This document shows, in pieces, positions 16,301-23,639 of a stretch of 24,152 nucleotides of DNA. Numbering within the stretch: the stretch's first letter is position 1; the number at the start of each line of letters is the position of its first letter. This DNA comes from Myxococcales bacterium. Lineage in GTDB: Bacteria > Myxococcota_A > Polyangia > Haliangiales > Haliangiaceae. Made by a program: the position numbers and the translations under genes. The stretch lies in NCBI GenBank assembly GCA_016720595.1, contig JADKKI010000003.1:1-24152 (forward strand). Reading direction: 5' to 3'. The notes under the pieces are model-generated. The model saw only the letters and a program-made list of their open reading frames with translations, did not search any database and was not told the DNA's origin.

Positions 16301-19300
16301 GCCGTCGGTGTTGGTCGGCGTGGTCGGCGAAGGATCGCCGAACGTCATCGCCCCATCGATCGAGTCCGCGATGCCATCGTGGTCGGTATCGGGCCCGTCG
16401 CACACCGCGTTGCCATTGAGGTCGACGCAGCCGCTGCCGCCTTCGCTCAGATCGGTCAGGCCGTCGTCATCGGAGTCGAGATCGCGAAAGTCCGGAACCG
16501 GGTCGAGATCGCCGTTCGGCGGAGCGACCAGCGTTGCCGAGTCCGCGAGGCCATCGCCGTTGGCATCGGGGCCATCGCAGACCGCATTGGCCGGTGTGGT
16601 GTCGGTGCAGCCGGAGCCGCCCTCGACGCGATCTGGCAGGCCGTCGTTGTCGGTGTCGAGATCGCGGAAGTCCACCGCGCCGTCGCCATCGGTATCTGGC
16701 GGGACCTGGTTGGTCGCGGCGTCGGCGAGGCCGTCGTTGTTCGCGTCCGGACCATCACAGCGACCGTTGCGCGGCGTGGTGTCCGCGCAGCCGCTGCTGC
16801 CCTCGATCACGTCGGGGATGCCATCGTTGTCGGCGTCGAGGTCGCGGAAGTCCGGCCGGCCATCGCCATCGGTGTCGACGAGCCCCTCAACGTTGTCGCG
16901 GAGGCCATCGCCATCGGCGTCGAGATCGCGGTAGTCCGGGCGGCCGTCGCCATCGGTATCGGGGCGGGTCGCGGCGGCGTCGTCGGCCACGCCATCTCCA
17001 TTCCCATCGGGGCCATCGCAGGCACCGGCCGGGGCCACCGTGTCGGCGCACGCCGAGTTGCCCTCGACGAGATCCTGGATGCCGTCGCCGTCGGCGTCGC
17101 GGTCACGGAAGTCGGGGGTGTTGTCGGCGTCGGTGTCGGGGCGGTCGGGGTAGGTCTGGACGCCGAGGCCATTCGCACCGTCGCGCGCGTTGACCACGCC
17201 ATCGCCATCGGCGTCGGCGCCGTCGCAGCGGCCATCGGCGGGGCCGGTGTCGGCGCACGCCGAGTTGCCCTCGTCGAGATCGTGGATGCCGTCACCATCG
17301 CTGTCGAGATCGAGGAAGTCGGGGAGCCCGTCCCCATCCGTGTCGAGCGCCGCATCGGGGCCCATCTGGTCGTTGTTCCAGTCCACGATCGCGTTGTCGG
17401 GCGCCGTCTCCACGGAGTTGCACAGGCCGTTGGTGCCCGTACCGCCACTACAGTCGAGGCGACCATCGCGGTTGGCATCGGGGAGCGAGCGCGCCACCTC
17501 GACGACGTCGAGGATGCCGTCGTTGTCGCTGTCGAGATCGAGGTGGTTCGGCGTGCCGTCGCCATCTCGATCGAAGTCGAGGCCGAGCGAATCACAGACG
17601 TTGTCGAGGTTGGCGTCGGGGCATACCTGCGCCATCCCGTCGCCTCGATTGTTTCGATCGCGGAAGTTGGGGACACCGTCTGCGTCGGCATCGGCGGTGG
17701 GGGCGATCCCGAACAGGTTCTCCTGCTTGTCGGGGATGCCGTCGTCGTCGTCGTCGAGATCGATCGTGTTGGGTGTGCCGTCGCCATCGGTGTCTCCACC
17801 GGTGCTCGTGATCGTGGTGGTCTGCGACGACGAGTTGTTCGTGAGGTCGGGATCGGCCGTCGCGGCGGACACGGTCGCGGTCGTGCTGAGGACGGTGGGG
17901 GCCGCCGGCGCCGTGACGACGATCGAGATCTGAGGCGCCGCGCCGGCGGCGAGCACCGCGCGGGTGCAGGTCACGGTCGCGCCGGCGAGGGTGCAGGTCC
18001 AGCCGGTGCCGGTTGCGCTGACGAACGTGGTGCTGGCCGGAACACCGAACACGGCGCTGACCGTGCTCGCGGCCTGGGGCCCGAAGTTCGTGATCGCCAG
18101 CGTGTAGGTCAAGGGCGCGCTGGTGGCGGCGGGATCGGGCGAGTCGCTGAGCGTGATCGCGATGTCCGCCGAGCCCACCACGGTGGTGGTCTGCGTCGCC
18201 GTGTTGTTCGCGGCACTCGGGTCCGCCGAGGTCGACGCGACGGTCGCGGTGTCGGTCACCACCCCGCCGGTGGCCGGCATCGTTGCGACGATCGTGATCG
18301 GCGGTGCGGCGCCCGGGACCAAGGTCGCGCGGGTGCAGGTCACGACGAGCACCGCGGCCGAGCACGCCCAGCCGGTGCCGGTCGCGCTGGTGAACGTCGT
18401 GCCCGCGGGCAGGGTGTTGGTGACGGTGATCCCCGCCGCGTTGCTCGGACCGAGGTTGGTGACGGCGACCGTATAGGTCTCGGTGCCGCCGCTGCTCACG
18501 GGATCGGTGGCGTCGGTCACGGCGATCGTGAGGTCGCTGCTCACGGTGATCTGGTCGGTGTCGGTGGCGGAGTTGTTGCCCGGTGTCAGATCGACGATGC
18601 CGGCAGGTGCGGTGACGGTCGCAGTGGTGGCGAGCGTGCCGGTCGTCGCGGGATCGATCGTCCCGGTGACGGTGAAGGTCACCGTGCCGGCGTTGGCCAC
18701 GGTGACGAGGCTGTTGAGGTTGCCGGTCCCGCTCGGCGCGCTGCAGCTGCCACCCGCGCTCGCGACGCAGGTCCAGGTGACGTTGGTCAGGGCCGCAGGG
18801 AACACCTCGGCGACCGTGGCTCCGACGACGACGTCCGCGCCTGCGTTGGTGACGCGCACGGTGTAGGTGACCGTGCTGCCGGCCGCCGCGCTCGCGACGC
18901 CATCGCTGTTCGTGATCTGGAGGTCATCGGTGGTGCAGATCGGCAGCTGGCCGAGCGTGGCGCTGGTGAGCCCCTGCGCGCCGCGCGTGGCACCGTTGGA
19001 AGGAAACTCGGTCACCGTCGGGCGGTTGGCCGTGCCACCGAGCGAGCCGACCACGGTGGCGGTCACCGCACCGCCCGAGGTGGCCACGAACCCACCACCA
19101 CCGCCGCCGCCGGGGCCCTCGGCCTCGAGGTTCGCCGACAGGGTCTGGTTGCCACCCACGCCGCCGTCCGCGTGAATCGCCACGCCGGAGAGGCTGGTCG
19201 CCTGCACGATCACGCTGCCACCCGCACCACCACCACCGGGCGCATCGCCCGGATCGTGCGCCGAGTTCACGCCGGGTGCTCCGTTCGCCGTGATCGATCC

Positions 19301-20500
19301 GGTGCCCGAGACCGTGGGCGCGACGAGTAACACCAAGCCACCACCCGCACCGCCCGCGCCGGCTGCCGTATTGTTGCCGTCGCCGGCACCGCCACCGCCA
19401 CCGAGGAACACGCGCGAGGTCGCGATCGCCGCGAGCGGACGGCCACCGAGGCCGCCGACGTTGCGCCGGTTATCGCCGCCCCACGACGCGGTGCCCGGGC
19501 CGACGGTCAGCGCGTTCTGATCTGCGCCGGAGAACGTGTATCCGCCACGGCCACCACCAGACGAATTGGTGAGGGCGTTTCCGTTCGCGGCGAAGTCCGG
19601 ATCCACGGTCCACGCGGCGCTGCCGGTGACCGCGTTATCCATCACACCGGCACCCGTCCAGGGGCGCGCGTTGTCGCCGTTCGCGCCGCCACCACCGCCT
19701 GCGTTGTGGGCATCGCCGCCGCCGCCGCCGTTGGCCGGTGCGCCGCGGCCGAACCGTCCGTTGAACGCGGTGTCGTACCGGCCCTGATAGCCGGCGATGC
19801 TCTCGCCCTTCTCGCCGCCGCTCGCGTTGCTCGCCGAACGGATCGTCGTGGTGCCTGGCGGGTTCGTCGTCACGTCATCAGCCGCGCCGCCGCGGAACCC
19901 ACGCCCCGTGACGTCGATGCCCGCGCCGCCGACCGTGGCGCTCGCTTGCGCATGAACCGCGAGCACGCCGCCACGCGCGCCGTCCCACGTCCGTGCGGTC
20001 AGCGAGCCCGCGCCCGAGATCGTCAGCGTGGTTGCCTGCGGCACGCGGATCACCTGCGTCGCACCCGCGGTGGTGTACGCGAACCGCAGGCCGCTACACC
20101 CGGCCTCGAGGTTGATCGTTGCGCCGACCACCGAGGCGACGTGCACCAGCTCGTACGTGCCAGCACCACCGAGCGCCGTGACGCTGCCATAGGCTACCGT
20201 GTCGGTGGCGTCGATCGTCGTACCCTGTGGCTGGTACAGCATCACGAGATCGCCGGCGGCGAGCCCGGTGGTGAACGGCGCTGTCGCCGTGAAGTCGTTG
20301 ATGTTGGTGACCGTGATCGACAGCGCGCCAGCGGCGGCGTTGGCGGCGAGCACACCGTATTGATTGACGATCGTGTTCGCGGTGGTGATGGAGAGGGCAC
20401 CGGTCTGCCCGGTCAGCGGGCTGTCGTCGACGCTCTCCTCGATCGGCTCGGGACCACCGCAGGCTGCGAACAGCAACGCCAGGACAAGGTAGGAGCGCAT
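13331..20500 (-). CDS. Giant lipobox-DUF11-TSP3-MYXO-CTERM-OmpA fusion protein (2389 aa)
   Basis: A single uninterrupted frame encodes, in order: a lipoprotein-type signal (MRSYLVLALLFAAC, Cys14); a beta-rich, very Gly-rich region to about residue 515 (poly-Gly around 255-275); three DUF11-like Ig-fold repeats at about 518-895; a large thrombospondin type 3 (TSP3) calcium-binding array at about 899-1780; a MYXO-CTERM-like tail (GGGCSTGG with Cys1789, a hydrophobic stretch, then RRRR 1811-1814); a second signal-peptide-like segment ending ARPAAAQ (1831-1837); an outer-membrane barrel at about 1838-2115; a second TSP3 stretch at about 2122-2255; and an OmpA-type peptidoglycan-binding domain (EGHTDSQGDD, NKKLSQRRAAAVMAYL). 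An in-frame TAG lies 15 nt before ATG 20500 and fixes the start. Such segments are normally two genes. Either this is a natural polyprotein or a stop was lost. Confidence 0.85.
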   Translation of the reverse strand: MRSYLVLALLFAACGGPEPIEESVDDSPLTGQTGALSITTANTIVNQYGVLAANAAAGALSITVTNINDFTATAPFTTGLAAGDLVMLYQPQGTTIDATDTVAYGSVTALGGAGTYELVHVASVVGATINLEAGCSGLRFAYTTAGATQVIRVPQATTLTISGAGSLTARTWDGARGGVLAVHAQASATVGGAGIDVTGRGFRGGAADDVTTNPPGTTTIRSASNASGGEKGESIAGYQGRYDTAFNGRFGRGAPANGGGGGDAHNAGGGGGANGDNARPWTGAGVMDNAVTGSAAWTVDPDFAANGNALTNSSGGGRGGYTFSGADQNALTVGPGTASWGGDNRRNVGGLGGRPLAAIATSRVFLGGGGGAGDGNNTAAGAGGAGGGLVLLVAPTVSGTGSITANGAPGVNSAHDPGDAPGGGGAGGSVIVQATSLSGVAIHADGGVGGNQTLSANLEAEGPGGGGGGGFVATSGGAVTATVVGSLGGTANRPTVTEFPSNGATRGAQGLTSATLGQLPICTTDDLQITNSDGVASAAAGSTVTYTVRVTNAGADVVVGATVAEVFPAALTNVTWTCVASAGGSCSAPSGTGNLNSLVTVANAGTVTFTVTGTIDPATTGTLATTATVTAPAGIVDLTPGNNSATDTDQITVSSDLTIAVTDATDPVSSGGTETYTVAVTNLGPSNAAGITVTNTLPAGTTFTSATGTGWACSAAVLVVTCTRATLVPGAAPPITIVATMPATGGVVTDTATVASTSADPSAANNTATQTTTVVGSADIAITLSDSPDPAATSAPLTYTLAITNFGPQAASTVSAVFGVPASTTFVSATGTGWTCTLAGATVTCTRAVLAAGAAPQISIVVTAPAAPTVLSTTATVSAATADPDLTNNSSSQTTTITSTGGDTDGDGTPNTIDLDDDDDGIPDKQENLFGIAPTADADADGVPNFRDRNNRGDGMAQVCPDANLDNVCDSLGLDFDRDGDGTPNHLDLDSDNDGILDVVEVARSLPDANRDGRLDCSGGTGTNGLCNSVETAPDNAIVDWNNDQMGPDAALDTDGDGLPDFLDLDSDGDGIHDLDEGNSACADTGPADGRCDGADADGDGVVNARDGANGLGVQTYPDRPDTDADNTPDFRDRDADGDGIQDLVEGNSACADTVAPAGACDGPDGNGDGVADDAAATRPDTDGDGRPDYRDLDADGDGLRDNVEGLVDTDGDGRPDFRDLDADNDGIPDVIEGSSGCADTTPRNGRCDGPDANNDGLADAATNQVPPDTDGDGAVDFRDLDTDNDGLPDRVEGGSGCTDTTPANAVCDGPDANGDGLADSATLVAPPNGDLDPVPDFRDLDSDDDGLTDLSEGGSGCVDLNGNAVCDGPDTDHDGIADSIDGAMTFGDPSPTTPTNTDGMDEPDYRDLDRDNDGMPDTLVSGCTDTTPANQRCDGPDTDGDGVVDQADGFAGFGTKADLDSDGVSDSIDLDDDNDGIPDSVEGGVDTDGDGVTDDHDLDSDNDGLPDVAEAGHGLVDADHDGRGDCPGGFGANGLCDAVETAPDSGTAKQPPIDTDGDLIPDFRDLDSDDDGITDLAENGTTCTDTPALGVCDGNDPDKDGIPASADHTNGFGAGGYTTPPDTDGDGLPDYRDLDSDGDSIFDLDEAGHGSLDANDDGKVDGDDVDHDGIKTTVDADPAFGGGSPGLDTDGDGTPDQRDLDADGDQISDHDEAGDDPTNPVDTDGDGKPDFQDPDSDNDTITDFTDNCRVLANDDQLDTDGDGLGNECDPDDNGDGFDDDLGLQGGGCSTGGNGAGFVLVLGLGAMLTLRRRRATGIAALLIATWIGLGARPAAAQVATTYPAERFQLAAHRDGILGVEWAEVKGHLTIDAALWLGYANDPLNVYQMSNGDRVAAFVHNRVGGELVGSIHLYDRLELDLGAPLIVAQSSDLNGLMNPNGSLSGFGLGDLRITPKVQVIRQGRSPVAVAILVGVTLPTSTSDDYAGDNGVTVSPAIAISRGRSRGSRISIGGGYRARPTSRALNLIVDDEVYAQAGAGYRFANNLELDGTFDLATAANDVLGAFNRNHAELRGGLAADATRNVRLFGVAGVGLAEGFGTPDWRVLAGVRVGTGPAAAKREPIKILDTDGDGFVDSVDRCPKEPENVNSFEDDDGCPDDPDPDKDGILGTADQCPLQAEDVDGFEDANGCPDPDNDNDTVLDVDDACRDVPGLVAMKGCPDPDRDGDTVVDRLDNCPDEPGPVENQGCKAKQLVKISDGKLEILDIVYFALNKALIQPRSFPLLDDVARVLSTHPEITKIRVEGHTDSQGDDISNKKLSQRRAAAVMAYLIKKGIAPDRLEAQGFGEDVPKATNATKEGRATNRRVEFTIIGGAGVTVKPTGPGADTLEK
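15032..15160 (-). other. Internal MYXO-CTERM tail joined to a second signal peptide
   Basis: Residues 1786-1793 (GGGCSTGG), the hydrophobic stretch GFVLVLGLGAMLTL and RRRR (1811-1814) have the form of a MYXO-CTERM C-terminal sorting tail: Gly-Cys motif, transmembrane helix and Arg cluster. The chain then runs straight into TGIAALLIATWIGLGARPAA, a normal signal-peptide core with an Ala-X-Ala site (AAA|Q at 1836/1837). ATG 15082 (Met1807) could start an independent OmpA protein of 583 residues that uses the same Arg cluster as its n-region. No clear ribosome binding site precedes it. Confidence 0.7.
15161..17806 (-). repeat. Thrombospondin type 3 (TSP3) repeat array at DNA and protein level
   Basis: The array is made of DTDGDGxPDxxDLDxDxDGI units. 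On the plus strand this appears as repeated GCCGTCGCCATCGGTGTCG-like words, for example near 15319, 15620, 16173, 16682, 16947 and 17779. A higher-order unit recurs about seven times: PDFRDLD, D-GI-D, EGxSxC, DTxP, then CDGPDxxGDG. Asp side chains in such repeats bind calcium. The array is prone to recombination and to assembly collapse or expansion. Confidence 0.85.
17816..18949 (-). repeat. Three DUF11-like Ig-fold repeats in the giant protein
   Basis: Three units of about 120-130 residues each follow the DUF11 pattern. Each opens with a stretch like DLTIAVTDATDPVSSGGTET and YTVAVTNLGPSNAAG, passes through TLPAGTTFTSATGTGWAC, and ends with TVASTSADPSAANNTATQTT. Such repeats are beta-sandwich stalk modules of surface proteins and lift outer domains away from the membrane. 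Confidence 0.8.
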
Positions 20501-20504
20501 GAAC

Positions 20505-20546
20505 CCGGCACCCTACCCAACGAGCAGGTAGCTCCGCCGGTGCCGG
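20505..20546 (-). promoter_or_regulatory. Leader hairpin that could mask the giant gene's ribosome binding site
   Basis: On the minus strand CCGGCACC (20546-20539) pairs with GGTGCCGG (20512-20505). Inside it, CTACC (20531-20527) pairs with GGTAG (20517-20513), leaving a 9-nt loop and a 7-nt bulge GGCGGAG. The 3' arm GGTAGGGTGCCGG ends 4 nt before ATG 20500 and contains the only purine-rich Shine-Dalgarno candidate nearby. Confidence 0.5.
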
Positions 20547-20583
20547 ACGGGTATCGAGGGGGTAGCGAAGTCCAAGAACGCCG

Positions 20584-22697
20584 TCAGCGTTGGACCAGCA
20601 GACCTTCGGCCAGGAGCAAGAGCAGCAGGGCCGCAGCCAGGGCATGCCACAGCTCGATCCGTCGGGTGTGATCGGCCGGCGCGGGCGAGTTGCCGGCGCC
20701 CGACGGAGGGAGCTCTGCCGCGGTCGCGGCCGCGAGATCGGAGCCGTGCGGGTCGAGGTTCACGACGAAGCCGAGCTCGTCGCGCTCGTGCGTTGCGCCG
20801 GTCTGATCGGTGCCGATCACCCGATAGATCCCCGGACGCTCGGTGCGGCTGAAGCGCACCGTCGATCGACCGACGAGACGATCGCCCTCGAACACCGCGC
20901 CGAGGCCATCCGGTCCGCGGACCTCGAGCTTCTTCAGATCGCCTGACGGCAGCGCGACCGAGCTCCCCACGGTGTGGGTGGTGTCACCAAACGCCGCGTG
21001 CTTGCGCGCGAGGTGGCGCATCGCCTGCTGCATCAACGGCAAGAAGCCAGGGTGGATCGGGAGATCGTTCCAGTCACGGTCGAGCGTGGACGTATAGAGG
21101 ATGGTGCGGCCCGAGCCGATCGAGCCTTCGACCAGCGCGGCGGCCCCGTTCGTGAAGCGCGCGAGGACCTTGCGGTCCGCGGTGGCGGTGGTGGGGCCGA
21201 GCAGGGAGATCTTGAAGAACCTCGCGTCAGCGAGCTCGCGTCAGTCTTCGAGAACGGTGTGAAGATCGGGTGGTCAGCCTCCCACTTCACCAGGTGGAGC
21301 GCGAGAGTCCTTGTCCTCGGCTTGCGCGCCCCAGGTGGTGTCGACAGGATCGCGCAGGCTCTGCGGCATCAGCGGCAGCATCGTTCGGTCGTACGCCGCG
21401 GGATCCACCTGATCGCCGGGGGCGACCAGGATGCCGCCGCCGGCGCGGACCCACTGGGCGATCACATTGACGCGCTCGACGGGGAGCGCGGCGACGTTTG
21501 CGAGGACGATCACGTCGAAGTTCTCTAGCTCGATCGCTCCCCGAGGTCCCCTTCGTCTTGGGATCGATGCCCGCGAGCTCCTCCGACGTGATCAGGCGGA
21601 TCTGCGTGCCCGAAGTCCTCTCGATCACCCGGGCGGAGGGCGGCCTCGACGTAGAACAGCTCGTCATCGTGACGCACGGTGCGCGGATCACCGTCGACGA
21701 GCAGCACCCGGACCTCGTCCCGCAGCGAGGCGCGAACCCAGCGGCGATCGTCGATCAGGAGCGCATCACCATTGATCGAGACGCTCGCATCAGACGCACG
21801 TGCGCCGGCGGGGAGCAAGGCGAGGAAGCGCTTGCTGCGCTTCTCGTTCAGGGCGAGATCCAGGCTGGCCACGCGCGACCACGCGATCGGCGATCGAGGC
21901 GAGAGCTCGAGCTTCGCAGGCGTATCCAGAAGTTCGCGACCTCTGCATCGAACGCCACGCCGCGGGATCCGGCCCCCGGCTCGGCATCGACCCGGAGCGA
22001 GGTGACCGCGACGTTGGGCAGCTTCGCGGGGCGCACGTCGAGCACCACCAGCTCCGGACCGTCCTTGCCCCACGGCGGATCGTCGGGGCGCAGCCCCGTG
22101 CGCGCGGCGAGGGAGACCAGGTAGACCGTCTTGCGCAGATGGCTCGAGGCAGCGAGCAGCTGGGCCGCACGGCCGAGCGCGCGGGTGGTGTCGGCGGGGC
22201 GCGCGCTCGGCTCGAGAGCGAGCAGCTGATCGCGGAGCCGGAGGTGATCGCGCGTTAGCTCGGTGGGGTGATCGGCGCCCTCGGCGGTACGCACGATCGC
22301 GACCTCGGCCTCGGGGCCGAGCTGCTGGGATCCGCCGCGCCTCGGCGGTGGCGCGCGAGCCACGGCTTGCCGTCGACCAGGTAGCCGGCGGCGGGCAGGT
22401 CATCGATCCACGAGGACCGCGGCCTGCGGCCCGCGGGTGACCTGCGGCCCTTGCGTTCGCACGAGGTGAACGGCTTCGCGAGGGCGAGCGCGACCGCCGC
22501 GCAGGCGACGACGCGGACGATCAGGAGCAGGCGCTCGCCGGAGGCGGAGCCGGCGCGCGGTGCGGCGCTTGGTGGCGAGGAGAAGTCAGGCGCAGCGAAC
22601 TCACGATCTTCGCGCGGCGGCGACCGTCAGGTGGATCGCGATCGGCACCGCGAGCGCGGCGAGCCCCCGCGAGCATCAGTGGCGCCAGGAACCCCAT
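20584..22697 (-). CDS. BatA-like membrane protein with glutamine-amidotransferase-like domain (heavily frameshifted)
   Basis: The N-terminus MGFLAPLMLAG, LAALAVPIAIHLT and RRRAKIVSSLRL, then a second helix LLLIVRVVACAAVALALAKP, is the BatA (aerotolerance) N-terminal double-transmembrane domain. The rest is a large periplasmic region (LPNVAVTSLRVDAEPG, RVLLVDGDPRTVRHDDELFY). A class-I-amidotransferase-like fold follows (VIVLANVAALPVERVNVIAQ, WVRAGGGILVAPGDQ), then GSIGSGRTILYTSTLDRDWN. The protein ends with a C-terminal membrane helix LAAALLLLLLAEGLLVQR. The rebuilt length is about 700 residues. The frame changes at least ten times between 21235 and 22670, so it cannot be translated from this sequence as given. 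It follows the DUF58 gene by 36 nt. Bat proteins are thought to form an envelope stress or chaperone-like complex with a MoxR ATPase. Confidence 0.78.
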
Positions 22698-22733
22698 GCC
22701 CAGCCGGCCACTGCGTGCGGGGCCGAGCCGGGT

Positions 22734-23628
22734 TCAGGCTACGAGCAGATCGAGCAACGTGGTCTCGAGCGGCCGATCCGTGGTCGTGAAGTGGTAGTCG
22801 ACGCCAGCCCCGGTGAGCGTGGACTTGCAGCAGGTGAGGAAGGCCTGCATGCGCGCGAGGTAGTCGCGCCTGATCGCGATCAGGTTGACCAGCATCTTGT
22901 TCGTGGTCTCGGGAGACTCGAACTGGGTCAGGCCGTCGTGCGGGAACGTGGTCTCGTGCGGATCGAGGATGTGGAGGACGGAGACATCGTGGTGCTGGGC
23001 GCGGAGCTGAGCGAGGAGGCCGAGGGTCTCGTCGCCGGGATCGACCAGATCGCTCGCGAGGATGATCAGGGAGCGCCGGCGCGGAGAGCTCGGCGATCCT
23101 GCGCAGCGCCGTGGCCGGTGATTCGTCGCCGCGACCACCCTTGGCCATCACTGTGTCGAGCACGGAGAGCAGATCGTGGAGGTGAGTGGTGCGCGCCCGG
23201 GGAGGGACGAGGGTCTCGATCGCGCGATCTCCGGAGGCGACCAGGCCGACCTTGTCCTGCTGCTGGATCGCGAGTACGCCGGCACTGCGAGAGACAGGCC
23301 GGCGTACTCCGACCAGCGGGATCCGCCGCCCGCGAACGCCATCGACGCGGAAGCGTCAGGCACGAATGAATCGTGAGCTGCGATTCCTGCTCGAACTGCT
23401 TCACGTAGTAGCGATCGACCTTCGCGTACGCCTTCCAGTCCACGTGCGGGAGCTCGTCGCCGGGCGAAGTACTCATGGTGCTCGGCGAACTCGACCGACG
23501 AGCCGTGGGCGAAGCGCGGTGCATGCCCGACAGCGCGCCCTCGACGATCACGCCGGGCCTTGATCGGCAGGCTGCCGAGGCGCGCGAGCTGCGTCCGGAT
23601 CGATCCGCTCGGCCGGATGTGCTCGCAT
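22734..23628 (-). CDS. DUF58 domain protein of the Bat/MoxR system (frameshifted)
   Basis: The DUF58 signature is clear: SSVEFAEHHEY, then HVDWKAYAKVDRYYVKQFEQ, followed by DASASMAFAGGGSRWSEYAG. This last part is a VWA-like fold with a degenerate metal site (DxSxS). The C-terminal half contains SLIILASDLVDPGDETLGLL, HHDVSVLHILDPHETTFPHD and the end LLDLLVA with TGA at 22734-22736. The start is taken at ATG 23628 (MRAHPAERIDPDA), 11 nt after the MoxR stop, as expected for the operon. About 298 residues are rebuilt. The frame changes near 23565, 23505, 23470, 23375, 23260 and 23080. DUF58 proteins are partners of MoxR ATPases in assembling or activating other proteins. No signal peptide is seen, so it is probably cytoplasmic. 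Confidence 0.82.
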
Positions 23629-23639
23629 GGGCGGGCGGC

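Noticed and set aside
13331..17806. Regular short repeats suggesting a CRISPR array
   Set aside because: The repeats are direct, in frame, of variable sequence and without unique spacers of constant length. They encode Asp-rich TSP3 units.
15674..19330. A 1218-codon open frame on the plus strand opposite the TSP3 and DUF11 arrays
   Set aside because: It is rich in simple Val/Ile/Ala/Gly patterns that mirror the GCC-ATC-GGT words of the repeat array. The minus frame carries clear domains. The open antisense frame follows from biased repeated codons.
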